This document shows, piece by piece, positions 9,043 to 17,190 of a DNA stretch of 64,000 nucleotides. The notes beneath the pieces are model-generated. The model searched no databases and was not told where the DNA came from. It worked only from the letters and a program-made list of their open reading frames with translations. The stretch comes from Methanoflorens sp963701995 (GTDB lineage: Archaea > Halobacteriota > Bog-38 > Methanoflorentales > Methanoflorentaceae): positions 1,860,001 to 1,924,000 of the forward strand of contig OY969693.1 of NCBI GenBank assembly GCA_963701995.1, in the 5' to 3' direction. Every line of letters begins with the position of its first letter. Position 1 is the stretch's first letter. A program made the position numbers and the translations under genes.

Positions 9043-10311
9043 CTATTGAAACCGCGGGAGAGTTAACGCTCCAAACGGCATGACCGTAATCCTGGCGTCT
9101 GGCCCATACTTCCGCGCAGTTGCGCGCAGAGCATCGTCCAAATCTCTAGCGCAGAGCAGAAATGCGCGCTCCACAATTTCTTTTTGAAGCTCAGACACGA
9201 GATAAACATCGGCTTTTTGAGTGAGCTTAGCCAGAATTCCGGCCTTATGTCCGCCGATTTCGAATGCATAGTCGAGCCTGTCAATAAGCTCCTGTTTGTT
9301 ATGAGCTTCGTTGATCCACCGTTCAAACACTTTTTCACCCAATCCTTCTGGACACTCGGCCGCCAGCACGATAGCGCCATCCTCCTTCATTGCGTATTTT
9401 GCATTGTCAAGCGCTTTCTGTGCTTGGAAGAGGTTTATATCCTTGGGCGTGCCTCCAGCTGAAACGAGCACGACATCAGCAAGTTCGGTAATCGGAATTA
9501 TGTACATCGAATCAACGACTTTGACCCCTTCGCGGTGCGCTGCAATGGGATCACCTGCGACAGCTTTCACGATCTGCTTTTTTGAGTTAAGCACGACATT
9601 TACAAGGAAGTCGCATCCGATCAACCGGCCAGCCTCCTCTAGATCTTTTCTTACAGGGCTGTCTAGCCTTCCGGCAGCCGCGTTTGGCTGTAGCATGAGT
9701 TTGTGATTTGCTTCAATAGTCTCTCGCGCGCAGATGCCAGGGAGCAGCGACTTGTATCCGCCGCTGTATCCTGCGAAGTAGTGGAGTTCAACCGCGCCCA
9801 GGCAAATTCTCACATCGGCGTCGAGTGCTACCGTGTTGGCGCGAACGCGCGTGCCTCGCGACGTTGTTCCTACAAAAGCGCACTTATTGGCGTCGTGGTT
9901 GACGCAGTGGTAATCGTCAAAGACGTCATCGCCTACGAGCGTTCTCATCTCTCGTTCGGCTAACGGCCTGTGAATTCCGAGAGCAAACAAAATCGTCACC
10001 AAGTCTTCAGGAATCCCGCCTTTGTGCAGATCTCGTAAGACGTAAGGGAGCATCTTCTTGGTCGGCGTCGGCCTCGTTACGTCACTCACAATGATGACGG
10101 CTGTCAAGTCTTTTTTGGAGGCCTTGTGCGTTGACACGATTTCGTGGAGCATGGGGGTCTCGATAGGATGTTGCATCGCGCGGATAATCTCACCTTCTTC
10201 ATCTCCAGCTTCGATTTCGTTTGGTTGGATTACCTGAATGAGGTTTCTTTCGCTTACCGTGACGGCGGTGTGTCGGTCTCCGTATTTGAGAGTCAGCCGA
10301 GATTTACCCAT
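9043..10311 (-). CDS. larA: LarA-family nickel-pincer protein (lactate racemase-like)
   Basis: The 422-residue protein belongs to the LarA/DUF2088 family, whose founder racemises lactate with a nickel-pincer nucleotide. Family motifs include SDVTRPTP, FALGIHRPL, the HDAN segment, and HYFAGYSGGYKSLLPG with the lysine that carries the pincer cofactor in LarA. No larB, larC or larE lies in the window, so cofactor supply must come from elsewhere. Many archaeal LarA homologues act on other 2-hydroxy acids, so substrate identity is open. It is divergent from the citrate synthase-like gene. Confidence 0.85.
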   Translation of the reverse strand: MGKSRLTLKYGDRHTAVTVSERNLIQVIQPNEIEAGDEEGEIIRAMQHPIETPMLHEIVSTHKASKKDLTAVIIVSDVTRPTPTKKMLPYVLRDLHKGGIPEDLVTILFALGIHRPLAEREMRTLVGDDVFDDYHCVNHDANKCAFVGTTSRGTRVRANTVALDADVRICLGAVELHYFAGYSGGYKSLLPGICARETIEANHKLMLQPNAAAGRLDSPVRKDLEEAGRLIGCDFLVNVVLNSKKQIVKAVAGDPIAAHREGVKVVDSMYIIPITELADVVLVSAGGTPKDINLFQAQKALDNAKYAMKEDGAIVLAAECPEGLGEKVFERWINEAHNKQELIDRLDYAFEIGGHKAGILAKLTQKADVYLVSELQKEIVERAFLLCARDLDDALRATARKYGPDARITVMPFGALTLPRFQ

Positions 10312-10428
10312 ACAGGGACTGATACGTATTTTTTAGTATATCAATATGCAACGCCCCGCAGATGCCGCTCAAAACAAGCAGAAGTAGTTTCATATAGAAT
10401 TATTGCCATAAAAAAGAACGCAGTTACG

Positions 10429-10435
10429 TTATATA
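10429..10435 (+). promoter_or_regulatory. TATA box upstream of the citrate synthase-like gene
   Basis: A TTATATA element sits about 30 bases before the TTG at 10462 and about 50 before the ATG at 10483. The spacing would allow a very short leader. A second A/T-rich element (CATATAG) at about 10391 is an alternative. Confidence 0.45.
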
Positions 10436-10461
10436 CTGCGAGGAAGTGGAGGAGCCTAAAG

Positions 10462-11736
10462 TTGTACAGATCATACGCTGAAATGCCGAAAATCGAGCTT
10501 CCGGGCAATTTGGAGGTCAAGATCAGTGACAGCACCCTGAGAGACGGATCCCAAATGCCGGGCATCGTATTGAAGAAAACACAGAAACTTAAGATATTCG
10601 AGTTCTTGCACGAAATGGGCATAGAAAAGCTCGAGTGTTTTGTTTTCAATGAAAGAGACCGCAGCTTGGTCCGCGATATGCTCGATTGCAATTATAATCA
10701 TCCTGAAATCACAGGGTGGGCGCGCGCCAACGTCGCCGATATCGATATGAACCTTAGTATGGACGGCATAAATGAGGTAGGCATTCTGATGTCCATTTCG
10801 GACACGCACATTTTCGACAAACTTGGCTTGAAAGATCGAGAACAGGCGCGCGACAAGTACACTGAAGCTCTCCAATACGCCGTCGATCACGGGTTGAAGG
10901 TACGATGTCATCTCGAGGATATTACGCGCGCGGATATCCCAAACTTCGTGATCCCTTTTGTCAAGGAATTGCTAAGCATTGCCCCTGACGCGATTTTTCG
11001 AATCTGTGATACTTTGAACTACGGCGTTCCGTTCGAAGAGACTCCGCTGCCGTTCAGTATACCTAAGATCGTGCGCGCCTTCAAAGAGATCGGCGCGGAG
11101 AACCTTGAAATGCACGTTCACGACGACTTTGGACTCGGCGTTGCCAACACTTTGGCTGGGTACTGGCACGGAGCGAACTGGTCGAGTTTGACTTTTATGG
11201 GCATAGGTGAGCGTGCAGGAAATACCGAGCTTGAAAAGATTCTCACCTTTCTTTTTTGTCGCGTGAAGGGATTCGAAAAGTACAATCCCGCACCAGTTAC
11301 CGAGCTCACCCGCTATCTGGAACACGAGCTCGCTTTTAGACTCCCACGAAACAAGGCCATTGTCGGCGAAAACATTTTCGCCCACGAAAGCGGCATCCAT
11401 ACTGACGGCGTATTGAAGAACCCTTTTACATACGAGCCGTTTCCGCCGGAGGTTGTGGGCGGACAGCGCGTACTTCTTATCGGAGACTCTTCTGGGAGGG
11501 AAGTAGTGCGCCACAAGATGCAAGAAGTCTTGAACGAGCTTCTAGGCGTCGAGGTGAACTTGAGGAAAAACGACCGCAGGATTAAGATGATCTGCAACGA
11601 CATTCATAAACTTTACGATGAAGAGGCGCGCACCTCCAGCGTTTCAGATGATGAACTCAAGGAGTACGCGATTAAATACTTCCTAACGAGCGAGGAAGCG
11701 TTCCCGCCCTGGATTGCCCATACTCGCTACGAATAA
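10462..11736 (+). CDS. Re-citrate/homocitrate synthase-like enzyme (LeuA superfamily)
   Basis: A DRE-TIM metallolyase condensing acetyl-CoA with a 2-oxo acid. It has the superfamily motifs STLRDGSQMPG (near the N-terminus), HVHDDFGLGVAN and GERAGNTELE. It also has segments typical, as I recall the family, of the Re-citrate/homocitrate synthase-like branch: ITGWARA, CHLEDITRADI and RICDTLNYGVP. The LeuA C-terminal regulatory domain is absent. TTG at 10462 is chosen because GGAGGAG at 10448-10454 precedes it; ATG at 10483 is the alternative. Neighbouring genes encode dehydratase and dehydrogenase families acting next in either a citrate or an isopropylmalate pathway. Confidence 0.85.
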   Translation: MYRSYAEMPKIELPGNLEVKISDSTLRDGSQMPGIVLKKTQKLKIFEFLHEMGIEKLECFVFNERDRSLVRDMLDCNYNHPEITGWARANVADIDMNLSMDGINEVGILMSISDTHIFDKLGLKDREQARDKYTEALQYAVDHGLKVRCHLEDITRADIPNFVIPFVKELLSIAPDAIFRICDTLNYGVPFEETPLPFSIPKIVRAFKEIGAENLEMHVHDDFGLGVANTLAGYWHGANWSSLTFMGIGERAGNTELEKILTFLFCRVKGFEKYNPAPVTELTRYLEHELAFRLPRNKAIVGENIFAHESGIHTDGVLKNPFTYEPFPPEVVGGQRVLLIGDSSGREVVRHKMQEVLNELLGVEVNLRKNDRRIKMICNDIHKLYDEEARTSSVSDDELKEYAIKYFLTSEEAFPPWIAHTRYE

Positions 11737-11849
11737 AAGCTAGGGGGGGAAGCAATACGAAGGAGTGCCGCTATCGCAGGCGTGAGCGTGTCCTGCTCGG
11801 ATCGGAAGGCCTAGATTTTTACTCTTGTGTCTTGGCCGGCGAAGGCATC

Positions 11850-12041
11850 ATGGTTCACGAAGTACAGTGCGATGAGTGCTCGATCGAAACGCTTCGTGAA
11901 AGCTTCGACTGTCGACACATGTCTCCGAAAAAGCGCTTCGTGAGCGGGGGGCATTCTCAAGAGTGCGTGAGCTGCAGCAAGAAGGGTCTCGTGTTAGACC
12001 AAAGCCGCAGCGCGTGCGCGGCCTGTTCAGAAAAAGAATGA
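11850..12041 (+). CDS. Small Cys-rich protein, possible zinc ribbon
   Basis: A 63-residue frame beginning at ATG 11850, with GAAGG five bases upstream as a possible ribosome-binding site. It contains CDEC, CVSC and CAAC pairs plus one further cysteine, a pattern that could bind one or two zinc ions. No family is recognised. It lies between the citrate synthase-like gene (same strand, 113 bases upstream) and the convergent dehydrogenase gene 18 bases downstream. It could be a chance frame, because GC-rich antisense DNA favours such frames, but the regular Cys pairs argue for a gene. Confidence 0.45.
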   Translation: MVHEVQCDECSIETLRESFDCRHMSPKKRFVSGGHSQECVSCSKKGLVLDQSRSACAACSEKE

Positions 12042-12059
12042 GGCTTCTGGTCGGTCGCG

Positions 12060-13091
12060 TCACGGAGCTGAGTTCGGGCCCCCTTCAACTTTTTCTATGA
12101 TGCAGTCGGTCACTTGGCTTGTTTTAAGAGCGCCTCCGAGGTCGTACGTCGTGTTGCCTTCGGCAACGGTCTCTTGGAGGGCATTGAATATCATCGCGGA
12201 TTCGTGTTTCAAGCCCAGGTAATCGAGCATCCACGCTCCGGCGAGTACGGTCGCCGTGGGATTCACCTTATCAAGGTTTTGATACTTGGGGGCTGAACCG
12301 TGAGCGGGTTCAAACATGGCATAAGTGTCGCCAAAATTCGCCGAGTAGCTCATTCCAATGCTCCCAACCAACGCCGCACACTCTTCACTTAGGATGTCCA
12401 TGAAGAGGTTAGTAGACAGCAATATCGATTTGTTGAATACCTGCGGATTCTTCACGAGTTGTTGTGCGACGTTGTCCACGTGGTACTCCCAGAGTTCTAT
12501 GCTCGAGTACTCGCTTTTAACCTCGCGAACTGCTTGGAGAAAAGCGCCGTCCGTCTGCTTTAGTATGTTGCTTTTGTGGATAGCGACAACCGTTTTCCAG
12601 CTTCGTTTGTCCGCCTCTGCAAAAGCGAAGTGAGCTATTCTTCGACTCGCCGATTTCGTGATTTTCCGTAGGGCGACGTACATATCGCTCGAGAGCTGCA
12701 CTTCACTGCCCGAGTACATGCCTTCAGTCGCTTCGCGCACGCACACAAAGTCGACATCTCCAAGAGGACGGGGGGTATTTGGAAACGTCCGTATCGGACG
12801 AACGTTTGCAAATAGGTCCTTTTCCTGTCTAATGGTAACGGCGACGCTGCGTGGGGAACCAGGCCCCCCAGGTGTTGTTGTCGGCCCTTTGAAACACGCT
12901 TGAGTTGAGTTGATTACGTCCCAGGTCTCATCGGGAATTAACGAGTTTCCTGCGTGAGACTCGTACCAATCGCTTCCCGCTTCACAAGGGACCATGTTTA
13001 GGGGTGCCCCGGTAGCAGTAACGATTCGCATCATTGCTTTGACCAGTTCAGGTCCAACTCCATCTCCCAATATGACGGCTACTTCTCGCAT
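12060..13091 (-). CDS. Isocitrate/isopropylmalate dehydrogenase family; signatures favour NADP-isocitrate dehydrogenase
   Basis: Beta-decarboxylating dehydrogenase of 343 residues. Compared from memory with E. coli Icd, it keeps Ser82 and Arg88 (Ser113, Arg119), Arg98, Arg119, Tyr126 (Tyr160) and Lys173 (Lys230) in HKSNILKQTDGAF. It also has HGSAPKY with Lys269-Tyr270 and Val276, the residues that select NADP in Icd. Isopropylmalate dehydrogenases have an E-x2-L-L loop and an acidic residue after HGSAP; neither is seen. Ala84 replaces Asn115 of Icd. It is the distal gene of the leuC-leuD-leuB-like operon. The database name may be 3-isopropylmalate dehydrogenase. Confidence 0.82.
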   Translation of the reverse strand: MREVAVILGDGVGPELVKAMMRIVTATGAPLNMVPCEAGSDWYESHAGNSLIPDETWDVINSTQACFKGPTTTPGGPGSPRSVAVTIRQEKDLFANVRPIRTFPNTPRPLGDVDFVCVREATEGMYSGSEVQLSSDMYVALRKITKSASRRIAHFAFAEADKRSWKTVVAIHKSNILKQTDGAFLQAVREVKSEYSSIELWEYHVDNVAQQLVKNPQVFNKSILLSTNLFMDILSEECAALVGSIGMSYSANFGDTYAMFEPAHGSAPKYQNLDKVNPTATVLAGAWMLDYLGLKHESAMIFNALQETVAEGNTTYDLGGALKTSQVTDCIIEKVEGGPNSAP

Positions 13092-13131
13092 TTCCTCACC
13101 AGAACTTCAGTTGTCAAAAACGCTGCATTCG

Positions 13132-13644
13132 TTAGTCCGTGAATCCGCCACGGGCGTCCAAGTATTGCATTAATCCGCCTCTTTCTAACAATTCTTGCAT
13201 GAACTGTGGAATGGGCTTGAAGCGATACTCGGCATTTCGATTCTCGCTTCGAATTATCCCCCTACCGAAATCCACGTTAAGCGTCTCGCCTCGGGTCACG
13301 TTGTTTGAGATGCTTTCGCACTCCACCAATGGAAGGCCGATATTGAAGCCATTTCGGTAGAATATGCGTGCGAAAGAGTCGGCGATGACGCAGGAGATAC
13401 CGCAAGCTTTGAGCACCTGTGGGGCTTGCTCTCGTGACGAGCCGCACCCGAAGTTCGCCCCAGCAACCAGAATCGGATCTTTCAAGCGCGTGCAATCATC
13501 ATAAAAGTGTGTATCGAGCGATTCAAAGGTGTGCCGAGCGAGCTTGTTCAAGTCCAGCTCATCATATTTGTATTTGCCAGCAATGATCTCGTCTGTGTTA
13601 GTATCACTAGGAAATACTCGGACAACTTTCCCTTCAATTTTCAT
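13132..13644 (-). CDS. Aconitase/isopropylmalate isomerase small subunit (LeuD family)
   Basis: The 170-residue swivel subunit pairs with the large subunit upstream. It has TNTDEIIAGKY near the N-terminus and the GANFGCGSSREQAP motif that completes the active site. The substrate-specificity loop after GK reads Tyr25-Lys26-Tyr27-Asp28. Known isopropylmalate isomerases carry YLVY-like and homoaconitases YLRT loops, as recalled, so this subunit fits neither. The lysine would suit a substrate with a carboxylate side arm such as citrate. It is separated from the large subunit by 24 bases. Confidence 0.85.
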   Translation of the reverse strand: MKIEGKVVRVFPSDTNTDEIIAGKYKYDELDLNKLARHTFESLDTHFYDDCTRLKDPILVAGANFGCGSSREQAPQVLKACGISCVIADSFARIFYRNGFNIGLPLVECESISNNVTRGETLNVDFGRGIIRSENRNAEYRFKPIPQFMQELLERGGLMQYLDARGGFTD

Positions 13645-13668
13645 GTTTTCCTCTACCGAGAACAGCGT

Positions 13669-14904
13669 TCAACGCTCTAAACCTCGCGGATCTGTGATCT
13701 TCCCTCCGATCGCACTTGCTGCCGCTGTTGACGGACTCGACAGGTAAATGAACGAAGTGTCGTTGCCCATCCTGCCTTTGAAGTTTCTGTTTTGCGTGGA
13801 AAGAGCAACCTCTCCATCTCCCAAGGCGACCAGCCTTCCTATGCAAAATCCGCATCCAGGGGGGCCTATCGAGGCTCCTGCTTTTAAAAGCGTTTCTAGG
13901 ACCCCCTCTTTAAGGGCTTCTAGAAGGACATCGCGGCTTGCAGGGTAAATCACGAGTCGCGCTTTGCTCCTATGGCCGTCCAGAATGCGTGCTGCAGCGC
14001 GGAGATCTTCAATCCGTCCGTTTGTGCACGAGCCGATGCATACTTGGTCTACCTCCTGACCTTCAAGCTCCGTAACCGGAACGACGTTATCGACTTTGTG
14101 GGGTTTAGCGATCATCGGAACGATAGTCTCGGCGCGAATGCGGACCTCATGAACATACAAGGCATCCTTGTCGGCGTACAAAGGCGTAAACTCATTGCTG
14201 CGCCCGTAGTGCGCTAGATACGCTTCAACCTTTTCATCTGCTGCGCACATTCCTACCTTTGCGCCGGCTTCAATCGCCATGTTTGACAACGTAGCGCGGG
14301 ACTCGACGCTCATCGCTTCAACAGTGTCGCCGTAGAATTCAAGAGCCTTATAAGTGGCTCCGTCTGCTGTTATTCGTGAAAGCAGTTCTAAGAACACGTC
14401 CTTCGAGTGAACGCTTTTCGGCAGCTTTCCGGAAACCTCTACGTGTACGGTTTCTGGCACTTTTAACCACGTTTTTCCGTAGGCCATGATCGAAGCCACG
14501 TCAGTCGAACCCATCCCAGTGGCGAAAGCGCCGAGTGCGCCGTGGGTGCACGTATGACTGTCCCCGCCTACTATTATCTTATAGGGCGACGCGTACCGTT
14601 CGAGGACAATTTGATGGCAAATCCCATCACCATTTTCAAAAAAATCCAACCCGTACCGGTGGGCAAACTGCCGCATGAGCGTTTGGACGTTGGACACTTT
14701 CTCCGAAGGAGAGGGTGATGCGTGATCGCAAAAAGCTACGACGCTTTCTGGAAACTTCACTGAGTGTCCGCCCAGTTCCTGGATCGCAAGCGGCAGTGTA
14801 CCATCGTGGGCGAAGACCAAATCAACTGGGACGGTGACGATATCGCCACTCGCGGCATCAACCCCGCTGCGCTTTGATAGAATCTTCTCTGATATTGTTT
14901 TCAA
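13669..14904 (-). CDS. Aconitase/isopropylmalate isomerase large subunit (LeuC family)
   Basis: The 411-residue iron-sulfur hydro-lyase holds the 4Fe-4S cluster through Cys293 (GSCTNG), Cys351 and Cys354 (GPPGCGFCIGR). It also has the active-site motifs FAHDGT, FCDHASPSPS and GGDSHTCTHGALG. First gene of a three-gene minus-strand operon with the small subunit and the dehydrogenase. Family members act in leucine, lysine/coenzyme B or citrate metabolism. The neighbouring dehydrogenase signature favours citrate isomerisation, which is inference. Confidence 0.88.
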   Translation of the reverse strand: MKTISEKILSKRSGVDAASGDIVTVPVDLVFAHDGTLPLAIQELGGHSVKFPESVVAFCDHASPSPSEKVSNVQTLMRQFAHRYGLDFFENGDGICHQIVLERYASPYKIIVGGDSHTCTHGALGAFATGMGSTDVASIMAYGKTWLKVPETVHVEVSGKLPKSVHSKDVFLELLSRITADGATYKALEFYGDTVEAMSVESRATLSNMAIEAGAKVGMCAADEKVEAYLAHYGRSNEFTPLYADKDALYVHEVRIRAETIVPMIAKPHKVDNVVPVTELEGQEVDQVCIGSCTNGRIEDLRAAARILDGHRSKARLVIYPASRDVLLEALKEGVLETLLKAGASIGPPGCGFCIGRLVALGDGEVALSTQNRNFKGRMGNDTSFIYLSSPSTAAASAIGGKITDPRGLER

Positions 14905-15027
14905 GTGAACTACCTCGTCGGGCTAGCCCCATCCTTCAAAAAGCGGTCGTCCCAGTCGCACAGAGTCAATGAATAACGTTGCGCTCTAATAGTGTTACGC
15001 AGAGTTAGCTATTATCTTTTCCGGTGT

Positions 15028-15469
15028 TCATCGCCCCTCTTCTTTCGTTTGAGCCGCGCGATTAGTTCGTCTGAATCTTCGGACTAACACAAGGATCGCG
15101 GGTGCCAAGATGAGCAACACCGCCGCAGTGATGCTGTCGTTCGTTGATGTTATTGTCTTCCAATTGGCCCCCAAATAGAGTCCAGCGAAAGCCAGCACAG
15201 CGTTCCACGGAAGTGAGCTTAAGAAAGTATATGCGACAAACTCTTAAGGTCTATTCGATAGATTCCCGCTGGTATGGACGAGTACGCCCGCACTCCTGGA
15301 ACCATTCGGCTGACAAAAACGGAGATTTCTCTATACTGGTCAAACCACTCATTTGTAACGCGCGCTCTCGGTGCGTTATTCCGAGGTACATGCCGTAATA
15401 TCCGTACGCGTCAATCGCGCTAAGCACGAAGGAAGGGACTTGCGCAAGAAAGCTATACAGCTCATCGAT
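15028..15469 (-). pseudogene. DedA-family membrane protein remnant
   Basis: Three pieces of a DedA/SNARE-associated membrane protein lie in order on the minus strand. The first is ELYSFLAQVPSFVLSAIDAY with YGMYLGI (N-terminus, 15463 downward). The second is NEWFDQYREISVFVSRMVPG with VRAYSSIPAGIYRIDLK. The third, in another frame after about 15243, is EFVAYTFLSSLPWNAVLAFA and a final transmembrane helix ending EEGR at 15030. About 85 residues between the first and second pieces are missing, and no start codon precedes the first. This is a true pseudogene, not just a single indel. Confidence 0.75.
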
Positions 15470-15838
15470 TTACGACTGCGCAACGAATGGTTGTATCGCG
15501 TGCACGCAACACAACATGGATTTTCAATCACGTGCTTAGTTTCGGTTTCAAGCAATGTGTCTGCTTGAACATCTCTCTATCCAACAACATAGAAAGCGAA
15601 CAGCTGATTCTAGATGAAATAGCATTTCGATTTTGCTTCAGAAAGCGAAGTAAAACTGATGCCTTGGACCAGCCGCAATGTCAAAGGAGTAAAAGAGCTT
15701 TTCGATTTGTCCGTTGCCTCTGCATTTTTCCGCGTTACTCTTCTTAGTTACCTGTGTCTGCGTTGAAAAAGGAAAAAAGAGCGGAATTTGTGAGGGAGTC
15801 GCCAAAGGAACGCTCTGGCTATCATTATAACGCGCTTG
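15470..15838. other. Non-coding stretch between DedA remnant and flippase
   Basis: About 370 bases in which I see no convincing coding frame, tRNA or repeat. Short frames on both strands lack family features. It may contain further decayed sequence. Confidence 0.4.
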
Positions 15839-17116
15839 TCATAGATAATGTGAACGCCTCAATACGTAGAGTGCAATAGGTATGCCGAGGGCCGCACCAA
15901 GACTCTGCGATATAGTTGTCGCATATGCGGCACCTAAAGCGCCCAGAGCCGGTATCAGAATCAAGTTCAGCCCAACGTTCACCCCCGTCAAATAGGTCGC
16001 ATTTAGCACGTGTACCTTCTGATTGTTCGTTGCGTCCAGCAAGAGGCTGGTTGGGATGGTTACCAAATTCACGGCAAATCCGATGATAAGGATGTTGATG
16101 AACACGATAGACTCGGCGTATTTCGGCCCGAACGCCAAGATCATGAGTTCTCCCCCGAAAGCATACGTTACCGCCACAATGACAAGTCCTGCTACAGCGA
16201 AGTAGCCGAGATATTTAGAGAGTTCCTTTTTGGATACCCTCCTCTCGTGCACCGTTCTCGAGACAATGGGAAAGAATGCGCCAGTGAGCGCGAGGACAGC
16301 CATGTCCCCTATTCCCACGTAGTTAACCGCTGGGGTGTACAGTCCGACCTGCGTCATATTGGTCAACAGTGAGAGCATAATGGTGTCCACCCGTTGCCAG
16401 ACTGTCCCAAGCAGCCCTGCAATGCCAAACCAAAACGCCGGCATTAGTATGGCATAATCTAATATGGGTTTGAAGTTCAGCTTGTAGTAGTGAATTCGTC
16501 GGCTGAGTACGAAACTCAACATCAGGCTGACAAAAGCGGCTATGATGATCGCAAGTATGACGCCGGGTACGCCAAGTCCTGCGATCAGAAAGATGAACGC
16601 GAAAGAGGCAAAAGTGGTTCGTTCAGCGATCTGAATGATCGAGATGTACTTCATGTCCTGGTAAATGTTGAAAACAGCGCTGAACATGCTCCCGATGCCG
16701 CCCATCAAGAGCGTGATAGACATTAACGCGATCAGCGCCTTCACCTCGAATGAGTAAGGCGTGAAAAGAGCGAATACGATCACAGCAAGCATGGATGCGA
16801 GGGACATGAGATACTTGAGCCCCATCGCGCTAAAAATGAGGTTGTGCGTATCTTCAGGGTTTTTTGCTCCTTCGCGGATTATGACTGTGTTAATCCCGAA
16901 ATCCGTGAAGATGCCGAACAAGGTGACAAACGAGATCACCGTAATATAGGAGCCAAAGTCTGAGACAGGCAGAAATCGCGCGATGTAAATGGTGATGACA
17001 AACGAGATTACTGCAGAGATCGCATTTCCACCAAACAAAAGCACGCTGTTTTTTATGCCGCGCACCAATGACCCGCGCTTCAGCTTTGCTGTTCTTTCGT
17101 CATTAGTTGATGCCAT
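15839..17116 (-). CDS. Polysaccharide/oligosaccharide flippase (Wzx/RfbX type)
   Basis: A 425-residue integral membrane protein with about 12-14 hydrophobic segments. An N-terminal amphipathic start leads into FGGNAISAVISFVITIYIAR, typical of the MATE/MOP superfamily lipid-linked glycan exporters. FTDFGINTVIIREGAK matches the conserved loop after helix 2 of this family. Predicted to move lipid-linked glycans across the cell membrane. It lies downstream of a glycosyltransferase on the same strand (74-base gap), and its neighbours are all surface-glycan genes. Confidence 0.88.
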   Translation of the reverse strand: MASTNDERTAKLKRGSLVRGIKNSVLLFGGNAISAVISFVITIYIARFLPVSDFGSYITVISFVTLFGIFTDFGINTVIIREGAKNPEDTHNLIFSAMGLKYLMSLASMLAVIVFALFTPYSFEVKALIALMSITLLMGGIGSMFSAVFNIYQDMKYISIIQIAERTTFASFAFIFLIAGLGVPGVILAIIIAAFVSLMLSFVLSRRIHYYKLNFKPILDYAILMPAFWFGIAGLLGTVWQRVDTIMLSLLTNMTQVGLYTPAVNYVGIGDMAVLALTGAFFPIVSRTVHERRVSKKELSKYLGYFAVAGLVIVAVTYAFGGELMILAFGPKYAESIVFINILIIGFAVNLVTIPTSLLLDATNNQKVHVLNATYLTGVNVGLNLILIPALGALGAAYATTISQSLGAALGIPIALYVLRRSHYL

Positions 17117-17190
17117 CTCTTATGTGCTCACGTCTTCCGGCCTATCAAAACAACAGCCCACAAAACTCGAAGAGTTTGGCAGCGTGCAAA

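Noticed and set aside
10144..10461. N-terminal extension of the citrate synthase-like frame back to 10144
   Set aside because: This part is antisense to larA and promoter DNA; the Shine-Dalgarno sequence at 10448-10454 supports the start at 10462.
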